From: Clostridiaceae bacterium AM27-36LB
GTDB lineage: Bacteria; Bacillota; Clostridia; Lachnospirales; Lachnospiraceae
Direction: 5' to 3'
Length of the DNA: 64,000 nt
NCBI GenBank assembly: GCA_003480725.1
Contig: QUJQ01000006.1
Location: 124,001 to 188,000, forward strand
Each line of letters starts with the position of its first letter. Within the stretch, counting starts at the first letter, position 1. The translations under genes and the position numbers were made by a program. Shown here piece by piece: positions 54,084 to 63,946 of this stretch. The notes beneath the pieces were generated by a model. It was given only the letters and a program-made list of their open reading frames with translations. It had not been told where the DNA came from and did no database searches.

Positions 54084-55217
54084 TTATTTCCACAATCCTC
54101 TGATAATCGTGCAGATGCGCTTCAAATCTTCATCTGTCATCTTGGTATCGCTTGGCAGGCAGACACCATTCTCAAACAGGTTTTCGCCAACCTTTCCGTT
54201 GTCAATGTAATCGCAATCCGCAAATACCGGCTGCATATGCATAGGCTTCCATACCGGGCGGGTCTCAATATCTTCCTTCTCCAGTGCCACGATCATATCC
54301 AATGGACGCACTTTACAATCCGGTGCCAACTGAATCACAGACAACCAGCAGTTGGCTCTCTCATTCTCATGCAGCGGCATGAAAGACAGACCTTCCAGAT
54401 CTCCCAGATGCTCCTGATAATAAGCAAAGATATGACGCTTCTGCTCAATTCTCTGATCCAGAACCTTCATCTGTCCGCGACCGATACCAGCCACAATATT
54501 GCTCATACGATAATTATATCCAATTTCCTTGTGTTCATAATGGCGGGCTTTCTCTCTTGCCTGTGTTGCCCAGAAGCGAACCTTGGCGATCCGTTCCTTC
54601 GCCTGCTCCTCCGAAAGATTGCACACCAGCATGCCGCCACCGGAAGTGGTGATGATCTTATTTCCATTAAAAGAAAATATGCCATAGTCACCAAAGGTTC
54701 CTGTAGCCTGTCCATGATACAGACTTCCCAGACTCTCTGCCGCATCCTCGATCACAGGAACTCCATGCTTTTTACAGATCTCCATGATCCGATCCATGTT
54801 TGCCGGAAGTCCATACAGATGAACCGGCATTACTGCTTTCACATCGGGATATTTCTCAAAGGCACGCTCCAGTGCTTCCGGAGACATATTCCAGGTCTCA
54901 TAATCACTGTCGATAAAGACCGGAATCGCTTTCTCATATGCAATGGGATTGGCCGTTGCAGAGAAGGTCAGATCCTGGCAGAACACAATATCGCCAGCCT
55001 TCACTCCAGCTGCTTTCAGTGCCAGATGAAGAGCTGCAGAGCCTGCGGACAATGCCGCTGCATCCTTTGATCCAACATATGCTGCCAGTTCTTTCTCAAA
55101 TTCATTGACATTCTTGCCAAGTGGTGCGATCCAGTTGGTATCAAATGCCTCTTTTACATACTGCTGCTCATATCCTTCTTCGCTCATATGCGGAGAAGCA
55201 AGATAAATATGTGCCAT
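54084..55217 (-). CDS. PglE/EpsN-like UDP-4-amino-sugar aminotransferase
   Basis: 377 residues, DegT family. It opens IYLASPHMSEEGYEQQYVKE; the phosphate loop is LSAGSAALHLALKAAGV, the ring Asp is in IEDAAESLGSLYHGQATG, and the PLP Lys is in GIFSFNGNKIITTSGGGML. Opening residues and context match enzymes that aminate the 4-keto-6-deoxy product of the PglF-like dehydratase two bases upstream. Adjacent to the priming transferase. One of four DegT-fold genes in the locus. Confidence 0.9.
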   Translation of the reverse strand: MAHIYLASPHMSEEGYEQQYVKEAFDTNWIAPLGKNVNEFEKELAAYVGSKDAAALSAGSAALHLALKAAGVKAGDIVFCQDLTFSATANPIAYEKAIPVFIDSDYETWNMSPEALERAFEKYPDVKAVMPVHLYGLPANMDRIMEICKKHGVPVIEDAAESLGSLYHGQATGTFGDYGIFSFNGNKIITTSGGGMLVCNLSEEQAKERIAKVRFWATQAREKARHYEHKEIGYNYRMSNIVAGIGRGQMKVLDQRIEQKRHIFAYYQEHLGDLEGLSFMPLHENERANCWLSVIQLAPDCKVRPLDMIVALEKEDIETRPVWKPMHMQPVFADCDYIDNGKVGENLFENGVCLPSDTKMTDEDLKRICTIIRGLWK

Positions 55218-55219
55218 AG

Positions 55220-57091
55220 TTACGCCTCTTTTCCATTCTCTTTCATATGATAAGTTGGAACCACTTCCATCACTTTTTCCTTGATCTTCGGGCTGTCCAT
55301 CCGAGACAGCTCATCCAGTTCTTCCAATTGATGGATAAACAGTTCCTCATCAAAATCAATAGGTTTTCCAATGTGGATCAGTTTATTATCAGTGCTCTGT
55401 AAGCCCTCCTCATCCATCAGAAGTTCCTCATAGAGCTTCTCTCCCGGTCGTAAACCGGTAAATACAATATCAATATCCTCGTAAGGCTTCAGACCTGACA
55501 GACGGATCAGATTCAATGCCAGATCCAGGATCTTCACCGGTTTTCCCATATCGAGGACAAATATCTCACCACCTTTGGCTCTGGCTCCAGCCTGCAATAC
55601 CAGAGATACTGCCTCCGGAATGGTCATAAAGTAGCGGATAATATCCGGGTGCGTTACTGTTACAGGACCACCCTCTTCAATCTGCTTTTTGAACAGAGGA
55701 ATCACACTTCCGTTACTTCCCAGCACATTTCCAAAGCGGACTGCCACGAACTCGGTCTTTGACCGGTTGTTCATCATCTGAATCACCATCTCACAGAGAC
55801 GCTTGGAAGCTCCCATGATGTTAGTTGGATTCACTGCTTTATCGGTAGAAATCAATACAAAACGAGACACGCCATACTTATCAGCTGCCTGTGCCGTCTT
55901 ATAAGTACCCATCACGTTATTCTTGATAGCCTCATTGGGGCTGTCCTCCATCAGCGGCACATGCTTGTGGGCTGCCGCATGGTAGACGATCTGCGGATGA
56001 TATTTTTCAAACACTCCATTGATTCGATGAGTATTTCTCACAGAACCAATCAGCACTACCAGATTCAGTTCCGGATAATCCCGCTTCAACTCTTGTTGAA
56101 TGTCATAGGCATTATTTTCATAAATATCAAAGATGACCAGCTGCTTGGGCTCATGTCTTGCGATCTGACGGCAAAGCTCGCTTCCAATGGAACCGCCTCC
56201 ACCGGTGACAAGCACTACCTTTCCAGACACATACCCCATGATACTCTCCACCTGAGTGTCAATGGGTTCTCTTCCCAGCAGATCCTCAATCTCCACATTG
56301 CGGAGCTTGGAGACACTGACCTCCCCGTTTACCAGTTGATAGATTCCTGGCAGTACCTTCAGCTTACAGCTTGTCTGACTGCAGATATCCAGCAGTTCCT
56401 GAATCTCAGCATGAGATGCCGACGGAATGGCAATCATAATCTCATCAATATGGTATTCCTCTGCCAGTCTGCAGATATCCTTACGATTGCCAGCTACGAG
56501 AACACCGCGCAGATACTTTCCAATCTTACCCGGATCGTCATCCACCAGACAACACACATTCTGCTCTACAAACTTGCTGTTCTGCAGCTCCTTCAGCAAT
56601 GTATTACCAGCCTCACCGGCCCCCACGATCATGGTATTGGTCTTGCCTTCCTTGATCAGCCCCTGCTGCTTCTGTCGTAAATAAGCAAGGATCCGATAGG
56701 TAAATCGGAATATAGAAATTCCCGCTGTCAGCACAACAAAGTACATAAAAGGATAACTTCTCGGAAAGCGAAGTCCCATCAACATCATGCCAATCGTCTG
56801 AGTCACTGCAGACACCAGACACGCCAGAATAATATTTACCAGATCCGATGCGCTGGCATATTTCCAGATCCCCTGATACAACCGAAAAGCGGCAAACACG
56901 GTCACTGTAAGGATCAGATTCACCGGCAGATACTTGAAGATATTCTCAATAAACTCAATGGCCTGTGGCTCAAAGAACAGATTGTACCGCACGTAGATAG
57001 CCAATGGACCTGCTGCGGTGATGATCAGCATATCCATCAACACCAGCAGTATGATCCTGAATATCAGTTTTTTATTCTTGTATTTTAACAT
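55220..57091 (-). CDS. UDP-HexNAc 4,6-dehydratase, PglF/CapD/WbpM-like
   Basis: About 623 residues, membrane protein. Four N-terminal helices (about 10-130) precede a Rossmann linker (TNTMIVGAGEAGNTLLKELQ) and the SDR dehydratase domain with VVLVTGGGGSIGSELCRQIA and the catalytic segment STDKAVNPTNIMGASK. It converts UDP-GlcNAc to the 4-keto-6-deoxy sugar. I start at ATG 57091 because GGGAG lies six bases upstream; a further in-frame ATG 39 bases earlier lacks one. With PglE and PGT it forms a bacillosamine-type starter module. Confidence 0.93.
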   Translation of the reverse strand: MLKYKNKKLIFRIILLVLMDMLIITAAGPLAIYVRYNLFFEPQAIEFIENIFKYLPVNLILTVTVFAAFRLYQGIWKYASASDLVNIILACLVSAVTQTIGMMLMGLRFPRSYPFMYFVVLTAGISIFRFTYRILAYLRQKQQGLIKEGKTNTMIVGAGEAGNTLLKELQNSKFVEQNVCCLVDDDPGKIGKYLRGVLVAGNRKDICRLAEEYHIDEIMIAIPSASHAEIQELLDICSQTSCKLKVLPGIYQLVNGEVSVSKLRNVEIEDLLGREPIDTQVESIMGYVSGKVVLVTGGGGSIGSELCRQIARHEPKQLVIFDIYENNAYDIQQELKRDYPELNLVVLIGSVRNTHRINGVFEKYHPQIVYHAAAHKHVPLMEDSPNEAIKNNVMGTYKTAQAADKYGVSRFVLISTDKAVNPTNIMGASKRLCEMVIQMMNNRSKTEFVAVRFGNVLGSNGSVIPLFKKQIEEGGPVTVTHPDIIRYFMTIPEAVSLVLQAGARAKGGEIFVLDMGKPVKILDLALNLIRLSGLKPYEDIDIVFTGLRPGEKLYEELLMDEEGLQSTDNKLIHIGKPIDFDEELFIHQLEELDELSRMDSPKIKEKVMEVVPTYHMKENGKEA

Positions 57092-57138
57092 ATTAACTCC
57101 CAAAATCGGGCAAAGCGCATAATAGCCCATATTCTATA

Positions 57139-57729
57139 TTAGTTTATCACTTTTATAGGGATTTTACAAGTTTTCCACTCTTTCTCTTTTTCCAGTAGTC
57201 CCTTACTTCTCTCTTTCAGCTTTTTCGCCGGAATTCCCGCATAAATCCACCATGCATCTAATGCGTTCTTTATCAAGCTAAGACTGCCAACCGCACAGCC
57301 TTCTCCGATTTCACTTCCAGGCAATATTACACTTCCCGATCCTATAATCGCATGTCTCCCAATATAGACTGGTGCTTTCTGTAAATTCTTATATTCATCC
57401 GGAATCATCGGACTTGTCATGCTCTCTCCAGAATAATCATCAGTGACCGCATAGATACATACTCTTGAAGAGATATTGGCAAATTCATTAATCTGAATTC
57501 CAGCATCACTTCCATAAAGAGCCGAATATGCTGCAATATGAATATAATCACCAATGGAGATTTCCCCACTTAATATACAAAAATCATCTATCCTCACATG
57601 ACTGCCAATCGAAATATTTTCAACTCCATAAAAACTAGCTTTTTTACTGATACTGAGATCCGCGCCTATACTTTTGAATCCCATGTCTTTTAATTCTTCC
57701 ATTGAATAAAAACTATTCTGCTGCGCCAT
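57139..57729 (-). CDS. Hexapeptide-repeat sugar O/N-acetyltransferase
   Basis: 196 residues, left-handed beta-helix repeats (GVENISIGSHVRIDDFCILS, EISIGDYIHIAAYSALYGS, KAPVYIGRHAIIGSGSVILP), a typical AIIGSGSV turn and a C-terminal cap. The type resembles acetyltransferases that modify 4-amino-sugars or hydroxyls of EPS; it is not a clear PglD. It could N-acetylate the PglE product. It overlaps the flippase gene by 17 bases and lies 47 bases before pglF. Confidence 0.82.
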   Translation of the reverse strand: MAQQNSFYSMEELKDMGFKSIGADLSISKKASFYGVENISIGSHVRIDDFCILSGEISIGDYIHIAAYSALYGSDAGIQINEFANISSRVCIYAVTDDYSGESMTSPMIPDEYKNLQKAPVYIGRHAIIGSGSVILPGSEIGEGCAVGSLSLIKNALDAWWIYAGIPAKKLKERSKGLLEKEKEWKTCKIPIKVIN

Positions 57730-59179
57730 TTTTGCTTCCTTTCCTCAGAAATCCCGTTAAAATTCCAAAAAGATCGTAAAACACATCTACTCGAAAGATT
57801 ACCGAACATCCAACATATACAACGATTCCTGCCACAATCTGTGCTACAATCACCAGAATTCTGGATATCTGCAGATACTGAATCGGCCATACCAATGCCC
57901 CCATTGCACCTGCCATTAAAATATATGGCACAAGATCCTTGATCTGTTCTTTGATGGAATAATTCAGGATCTTTCGATTCGGAAATGCATTAATCAAAGC
58001 ATTCAAAGGTGTTATTACCAGCAGTCCCAGTGCCATTGCCATCACGCCATATCTCATAGTTAAGATAATAGAGGCCAGTCCAATAATTTTTTTTATAATT
58101 TCCAGTCTCAGAAAAATATCGCTTCTTCCAACTGCTTTAATTGCATTTAAGTTTGCTGTATGAATCGGCTGAAATGCAAATATTAGGCAATAGATTCTCA
58201 AATACGGTACACATGGTATCCATTTATCTGTAAGCAGTAATGAAATCAACGGTTCCGCACATGCTGCCAGACCAATCATCATCGGCCAGATGATATAGCT
58301 GCTCGTCTGTATAGATCGACGCGTCATTTTTTTCACACGTCCTTCCTGATCCTGCACGCTGGCCATGATAGGAAGTAACACACTGTCAATAGATGTATTA
58401 ATATTTACAATTACCAGATTAGGCAACTGCTGACCTTTATTATAATATGCCAGATCAGCAGAAGAATAAGCTTTTCCAATAATCAGACTTCTTATATTAT
58501 TGTATACTGTATCCAGAAATGACGAAGCCAGAAGCTTCCATCCATAAGATAACAAGTCTTTTAATCTTGTCCAGGAGAACATCAGACGTGGTCTCCACTT
58601 AACCGTCATCCAAAGAATCAATGTGTCAATCGTTGCGTTTATCAGCTGCTGTGCAACCAACGCCCATACCCCAGCACCACGATATGCCAATACAATTCCA
58701 CAAACTGCGGAAAATAAAGTTCCTCCCAATGTAGCGAAGAAAAATCTCTTAAACAACAAACGTTTTGATACATATGCCTGTTGAATATTTTTTACACCGG
58801 AAATGATCAGTGTAAGACTGATTACCCTGATCAACGGAACCAACTCCATATTTTCATAAAATGCAGCTATATATGGTGCACCAACGAACATCACCGCATA
58901 CAACACCAGACAAACCACAAAATTAAAATAAAATACAGATGAAAAATCAAGATCATCCGCATCCTTTTTCTGAATCAATGCAGTTCCTAATCCGCTGTCA
59001 ACAAACACCTGCAAAATAGTAGTAAACACCGTCACCAGTGCCACAGTTCCATATGCCTCAGGTGCCAGAAGCCGGGCAAGAATAATCGAGACCACAAATG
59101 AAACCATCTGTGCTCCCGTCCGTTCTGCAAATCTCCATATAAAATTGGACACAGTCTTTACTTTTACTCTATCTTCCAT
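57713..59179 (-). CDS. Oligosaccharide flippase (Wzx, MOP superfamily)
   Basis: 488 residues with about fourteen hydrophobic helices. The N-terminal segment (SNFIWRFAERTGAQMVSFVV) and LLAPEAYGTVALVTVF are typical of the polysaccharide transport (PST) branch. It should move the finished lipid-linked repeat across the membrane for the EpsG-type polymerase. It overlaps both neighbours by short stretches, consistent with translational coupling. Confidence 0.9.
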   Translation of the reverse strand: MEDRVKVKTVSNFIWRFAERTGAQMVSFVVSIILARLLAPEAYGTVALVTVFTTILQVFVDSGLGTALIQKKDADDLDFSSVFYFNFVVCLVLYAVMFVGAPYIAAFYENMELVPLIRVISLTLIISGVKNIQQAYVSKRLLFKRFFFATLGGTLFSAVCGIVLAYRGAGVWALVAQQLINATIDTLILWMTVKWRPRLMFSWTRLKDLLSYGWKLLASSFLDTVYNNIRSLIIGKAYSSADLAYYNKGQQLPNLVIVNINTSIDSVLLPIMASVQDQEGRVKKMTRRSIQTSSYIIWPMMIGLAACAEPLISLLLTDKWIPCVPYLRIYCLIFAFQPIHTANLNAIKAVGRSDIFLRLEIIKKIIGLASIILTMRYGVMAMALGLLVITPLNALINAFPNRKILNYSIKEQIKDLVPYILMAGAMGALVWPIQYLQISRILVIVAQIVAGIVVYVGCSVIFRVDVFYDLFGILTGFLRKGSKNGAAE

Positions 59180-60410
59180 TCTGTCTTTCCTTTTTTATAG
59201 TTTCATATAATCGATCAAATGCATCCAGCATCTCTTCTTCGTTATAATATTCTCTGACGCATTCCACACAGGTCTCGGCCTTTTCCTCTACTTCCGTCCG
59301 GTCTTTCTCCAGACTGTCCAGGCGGCTACACAACGCATCCGCAGACACCTCTCTCACAATCCAGCCGCCTTCTATGCCAATAACCTCCGGCATCACACAA
59401 ATATTAAATGCCACAACTGGAGTACCTGATGCCATTGCTTCAATATTTACCAGGCCAAAAGTCTCATATACGGAAGGATTCAGCAACACATCTGCCATAG
59501 AAAAGAATTCATTCATCTTTTCCTGCTCTTTGATATATCCAAAATTCCTGATCTCGAATTTTTTGCTGGCTTCATTCAATTCATCCGAACATTTTCCAGC
59601 AATCAACAACATATATTTTTCCGGATCCAGCTGTTCCAGCACTTCTTTCAGATAGTTCATCCCTTTTTGTGGAATCTTCATATCTGCAGCTACAAAAGCT
59701 AATACAAACTTTTCTGTGACGCAGTCATACTTTTCTCTGATTATCTGTTTGTCCAATGGTTTCCACTGATCAATGTTCAGACTATTATAAATAACCGTAC
59801 ATTTTTCATTCTTCAGGTAAGATTCCTTCACCTGATCCTTCATCCACTCAGACGGAACTGTAAAATGAATCCCTTTTCTGCATAAATACTGCTGTTTATA
59901 TTCAAACAGTTTTTTACACACATCTCTGCGAAGTCTCGGATAGTTTTCCAGATGTTCACATGCAGTACAGCCCATCTTCCAGCGGTCATCACAGCCAAAT
60001 GGGAATGCACAATGACCGGTAAGTGCCCAAAAATCATGCAGTGTCCACACTACAGGACACCATTCTGTCAGTTTTCCAATATCTCTGATTCCCAGAAAAC
60101 TATCATGAGGATTATTCAGATGGATCAGATCAATCTTATGCTTCTTCACAAACTGCTCGATATAATTGATAGCATAAGAAATTGTCAGATCCTCGTTTGC
60201 TCTGTTCGCAGTCTGAAGCCGCATCAGGACTTTTCCAACTGTGCCATTATATAACACATGCACATGTTCATCCTCTACAATTCCGTGCCGGTTATAGCAG
60301 ACGATTTCATATACGTCATGCCCTCGTTTTTTCATCCCATCGTAAATCTGTCTGGTGACTTTTTCTGCGCCACCTCCAGAATAGGTTGTATTTAAATATA
60401 AAATACGCAT
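59169..60410 (-). CDS. Glycosyltransferase family 4
   Basis: 413-residue GT-B transferase with N-terminal ILYLNTTYSGGGAEKVTRQI, a Cys-rich insert around FGCDDRWKMGCTACEHL (a pattern common in several GT4 enzymes), and donor domain FAAADMKIPQKGMN-like (read as AFVAADMKIPQKGMN) with YETFGLVNIEAMASGTPVVA, the E-x7-E motif. Donor unknown. It lies six bases downstream of the DegT-type gene at 60417. Confidence 0.88.
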   Translation of the reverse strand: MRILYLNTTYSGGGAEKVTRQIYDGMKKRGHDVYEIVCYNRHGIVEDEHVHVLYNGTVGKVLMRLQTANRANEDLTISYAINYIEQFVKKHKIDLIHLNNPHDSFLGIRDIGKLTEWCPVVWTLHDFWALTGHCAFPFGCDDRWKMGCTACEHLENYPRLRRDVCKKLFEYKQQYLCRKGIHFTVPSEWMKDQVKESYLKNEKCTVIYNSLNIDQWKPLDKQIIREKYDCVTEKFVLAFVAADMKIPQKGMNYLKEVLEQLDPEKYMLLIAGKCSDELNEASKKFEIRNFGYIKEQEKMNEFFSMADVLLNPSVYETFGLVNIEAMASGTPVVAFNICVMPEVIGIEGGWIVREVSADALCSRLDSLEKDRTEVEEKAETCVECVREYYNEEEMLDAFDRLYETIKKERQNGR

Positions 60411-60416
60411 GTACTC

Positions 60417-61526
60417 TCAATTCCTCATTCCAAGGATAATATCACAGATATGATCCACTTCCTCCAAAGGCAAATCTGCATACAATGGCAAAGTCAGCAC
60501 TCTTCTGGAAATCTCCAGTGCCACCGGTGTCTCACTCACATCATAAGCTCCGTGGAAGCAATCATATGTATTAGTCAATGGATAAAAATACTTTCTTGAG
60601 AAAATATTCTCCTGTGCCAGTCTGTCATGTACCTCATTTCTGGTAAATCCAAACTGCTTCTCATGGAAAATTACCGGAAAATACGCATAATTCGACATTA
60701 CATGCTCCTGTACCGGATTCAGCTGGATTCCCTCCACACCGTTCAGGCGTTCCCGATAACGTTCCACAACTGCTTTACGCTTCTGAATCTCTGCATCAAT
60801 ATGACGAAGATTGCACAGACCCATGGCTGCCTGAAATTCATTCATCTTGGCATTGGCACCCACTCCATCCACGACCTCTTCATTCTTGATACCGAAATTC
60901 TTCAGGCGGTACAAAGTTCTACCCAGTTCTTCATCCTTGAAGCAGGCAGCTCCACCCTCAATCGTGTGAAATACCTTTGTTGCATGAAAACTAAAGCAGG
61001 AGACATCTCCAAATGTTCCTGTTCCCTGACCTTTATATTTCACTCCGAATGTATGCGCTGCATCATAGATTACTTTCAAACCATATTTATCCGCAATCTT
61101 CTGGATCTTCTCCACATCGCATACATTTCCATATACATGAACCGGCATGATTGCACAGGTTCTGTCTGTGATCAGACTTTCGATCTTATCTGCATCCATC
61201 GTAAAATCATCCGGCCGGATATCACAGAATACCGGTGTCAGCCGATTCCTTACGATTGCATGTGTTGTTGAAGCAAATGTAAATGGAGTCGTGATTACTT
61301 CTCCCTGCAGATTCAATGCCTGCAGAGATAATTCCAGTGCCATATGACCATTGGTCAATAAATCAATATTTTCTACGCCCAAATATTCCTTCAGACCATT
61401 CTGAAGAGCTTTATGCTTTTCACCCATATTGGTCAGCCAATGACTGTCCCAGATATCTTTAATCTCGTCAATATACTCTTCTATTGGCGGCAAGGAGGAT
61501 CTGGTAACCAGTATCTTCTTTTCCAT
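60417..61526 (-). CDS. DegT-family aminotransferase, VioA/FdtB-like
   Basis: About 369 residues. It opens KILVTRSSLPPIEEYIDEIK, with LLTNGHMALELSLQ for phosphate binding, IYDAAHTFGVKYKGQGTG for the ring Asp and FSFHATKVFHTIEGGA for the PLP Lys. This opening and the HATK motif are typical of aminotransferases acting on dTDP-4-keto or 3-keto-6-deoxyhexoses (VioA, FdtB, QdtB). Its keto-sugar supplier is not in the window and may lie past the right edge. ATG 61526 has AAAGG upstream; an earlier ATG overlaps the upstream gene. Confidence 0.87.
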   Translation of the reverse strand: MEKKILVTRSSLPPIEEYIDEIKDIWDSHWLTNMGEKHKALQNGLKEYLGVENIDLLTNGHMALELSLQALNLQGEVITTPFTFASTTHAIVRNRLTPVFCDIRPDDFTMDADKIESLITDRTCAIMPVHVYGNVCDVEKIQKIADKYGLKVIYDAAHTFGVKYKGQGTGTFGDVSCFSFHATKVFHTIEGGAACFKDEELGRTLYRLKNFGIKNEEVVDGVGANAKMNEFQAAMGLCNLRHIDAEIQKRKAVVERYRERLNGVEGIQLNPVQEHVMSNYAYFPVIFHEKQFGFTRNEVHDRLAQENIFSRKYFYPLTNTYDCFHGAYDVSETPVALEISRRVLTLPLYADLPLEEVDHICDIILGMRN

Positions 61527-61539
61527 ATTTTTCGCCTTT

Positions 61540-62778
61540 CTACTTCTTTGCTGCATCATACAATTTCATGATATGTGGTAAGTATTTTCTAAAATAGTAT
61601 TTCAAAATTTTGACTCTGTCTACACGTGCCTGTCTGCAAATATCTGTATCATACTGCCTATCCTGTACAGATTCTGCAATAAACTGCAGATGCTGATCAT
61701 AGTAATATGATGCAGGTTTTCTTTCCAGCCACTTAAACGGCAGCTTCTCCTGTATCTTATCAACAAGCACCTGTTTCAATGCGTCTTCATAATTCATCTG
61801 TGAAGATGTATCGCCCTTAAAAAAGATATTGAACACGGTATATCCAAGAATACCATTAGCCATAGCATTATCTGCATCTGACACAATTGTAGGAACTTTT
61901 TCCTGAGCTGCACACCTGGCACATCCTGAACCGCCTATTGCCACATCCACTTTTTCAAAAAAAGACCGTGGAATCGGAACCAGATCTCCCAGACAGGTAA
62001 GTACCAGATTGGACGCTTTATCCAGCTTCTGATGTAACCAGTCCATCCGGTCATCCACATTTCCAACAATCAGCAATTGAATCTGTTTTTCAGGATATTC
62101 CAACGCAAAATTTGCAATTCCATCCATGATTGGATCCACGCATGTCTTGTCCGCACGACCGATACAACAGATATTCCAATCATATTTCTGAACAGCATCT
62201 GTCTTTTTATTTTCAACTGACTGAACCGGTCCCTCATTTGCCGCATCGAAAACATAGGCTTCGCTGTCATCTACTTTCTTATAGCCATCAAATAATTTAC
62301 CCATTGACTCTTTATGGATACAAGCCATTTCCCGTCGTCTGTGTTTAAAATCAAAGAAGTCAAGATACTGATCATAATGCTTCTTCGGTCCGCGGAAGGT
62401 CTCATTACAGATAAAGCACATATGCTTTGCCTGTAGTCTGGCTGCAAGTAACTCTCCCCATAAAGCCAGCACATCATCCTGAGACTCCACAATGATCTCA
62501 TCCGCCGGATCCATCGCTCCAATCAGTCTGACCATTCTGTTAAGAACCTGTTCTCTGATTCTTCTTGGCCATTCTCCCGGCGGCATTCCAAGTTCTGTCA
62601 TTCCACCTGATAAGTATTTATTCATAGATGTCATAGCACAGGTTCCCTTATTGTCCCCCCAGAAGAACACCGTCACTTTCCATCCATTTTTTTCCAAATA
62701 GGCAGCTTTTCCAGCCACATAATTCTGCATTCCACCTATGGGATGAATATTAGCCGTCAAAAAAATATATCGTTTCAT
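61540..62778 (-). CDS. Glycosyltransferase, GT4-like
   Basis: 412 residues. It begins KRYIFLTANIHPIGGMQNYV, a typical GT-B opening with the GGMQ loop. The C-terminal half (QLLIVGNVDDRMDWLHQKLD, VDVAIGGSGCARCAAQEKVP) has a divergent donor site with Gly and Cys where E-x7-E is expected. Inference of activity is therefore weaker. It overlaps the upstream GT2-like gene by four bases. Confidence 0.75.
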   Translation of the reverse strand: MKRYIFLTANIHPIGGMQNYVAGKAAYLEKNGWKVTVFFWGDNKGTCAMTSMNKYLSGGMTELGMPPGEWPRRIREQVLNRMVRLIGAMDPADEIIVESQDDVLALWGELLAARLQAKHMCFICNETFRGPKKHYDQYLDFFDFKHRRREMACIHKESMGKLFDGYKKVDDSEAYVFDAANEGPVQSVENKKTDAVQKYDWNICCIGRADKTCVDPIMDGIANFALEYPEKQIQLLIVGNVDDRMDWLHQKLDKASNLVLTCLGDLVPIPRSFFEKVDVAIGGSGCARCAAQEKVPTIVSDADNAMANGILGYTVFNIFFKGDTSSQMNYEDALKQVLVDKIQEKLPFKWLERKPASYYYDQHLQFIAESVQDRQYDTDICRQARVDRVKILKYYFRKYLPHIMKLYDAAKK

Positions 62779-63932
62779 CTTCTTCTCCGCATTTTATGTT
62801 TCAGTTTCTTCGTGATCCGATCCAGGCTCCAATTCAGCAGATCACTTCCATTCAGGACACCATATCCATACTCCAGCAGACGGATCCTTGTCTCTTTCTC
62901 GTCTTCCACTTTTCCCGTCGTCTTCTGTGTATCATACAGGAAAATGCCCTGCCCCGGAACATTCTCGTAGATATTCAGTTCCGCCGGTTTCATCTGCAGC
63001 CCAAAAGACTTCAGTATCTCATACCCTAATCTACTGCTGCTCAGTACATACCGACGATAAGCTTGCTTCGGCTTTCTTCCCCACAGATCGCAGGTCAGTT
63101 CTTCCTCCGGCACTCCCAGGCACGCTCCAAGTCCTACAGGCTCTCCATAAATATCATATTTAATGCCCTCTTCAAACTCCGGCATCCGATACTGCTTCTT
63201 TCCATAGAACAGCACGGACTGTACAGATGATGCACTGTCTGCAAAATGCTGCCCCGCATCTCCAAAATTGGTGGTCAGTGAATCATAGCTGTATACAAAA
63301 TATTTTCCCTGAGCCACAATATAGGTCTGATAGAATTTTGCCCAGGAAGTATCTGGGTAATTCTGGATCTGCGGCAGCACATCTCTGTGAAACGGCAAGG
63401 TCTGATGTTCTTCATACCATTTTTTAAACCCTGTCCACATACGCCGGTTCCATACCTGTCCCCAGGACGTTGCAAACTGCTGAAAATAAATATCATAGCC
63501 TGTCCGCAATGGAAAGAACGGATACACACTTTCCAGCAATTCTCTCTTGGTGTTCAATGCAATCCCGGCAATCTGCGGATGGTCTCCATATTTTTCCAGC
63601 GTCTGCATAGCATAGTTATAAAAGTCCGGAGACACATAAATATCATCTTCCAGTATCATAACTGTATCATACTTCTCTGTCATATCTCCGCAGGAAATGA
63701 TGTGCTTGCGCAATCCCAGCCGTTCCGGCCGGTAAATGACCTCTTTTTCTCCATATTTCCATTCAAATGCCTCTGCCGTATGCACAACCTCTTCATTTCC
63801 GCTGTGGTCAATGCTGACCACCAGACGAATATCCGTATAATCATACTGCGCCCGGCTCAGCGAATGAAGCACACGTTCCATGGCATCTGCCCGGTTATAT
63901 CCCACAACAACAATGGTAATCTTTCCCTGCAT
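62775..63932 (-). CDS. Glycosyltransferase family 2-like
   Basis: 385 residues, GT-A fold: KITIVVVGYNRADAMERVLH at the start, VMILEDDIYVSPDFYNYAMQ with the ED(D) metal-binding residues, and GYDIYFQQFATSWGQVWNRR in the acceptor region. The length and ILEDD motif resemble GNT-I/GT13-like and other large GT2 relatives. The C-terminus (KKLKHKMRRRR) is strongly basic and probably membrane-associated. Confidence 0.8.
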   Translation of the reverse strand: MQGKITIVVVGYNRADAMERVLHSLSRAQYDYTDIRLVVSIDHSGNEEVVHTAEAFEWKYGEKEVIYRPERLGLRKHIISCGDMTEKYDTVMILEDDIYVSPDFYNYAMQTLEKYGDHPQIAGIALNTKRELLESVYPFFPLRTGYDIYFQQFATSWGQVWNRRMWTGFKKWYEEHQTLPFHRDVLPQIQNYPDTSWAKFYQTYIVAQGKYFVYSYDSLTTNFGDAGQHFADSASSVQSVLFYGKKQYRMPEFEEGIKYDIYGEPVGLGACLGVPEEELTCDLWGRKPKQAYRRYVLSSSRLGYEILKSFGLQMKPAELNIYENVPGQGIFLYDTQKTTGKVEDEKETRIRLLEYGYGVLNGSDLLNWSLDRITKKLKHKMRRRR

Positions 63933-63946
63933 ATATAACTCCCATT

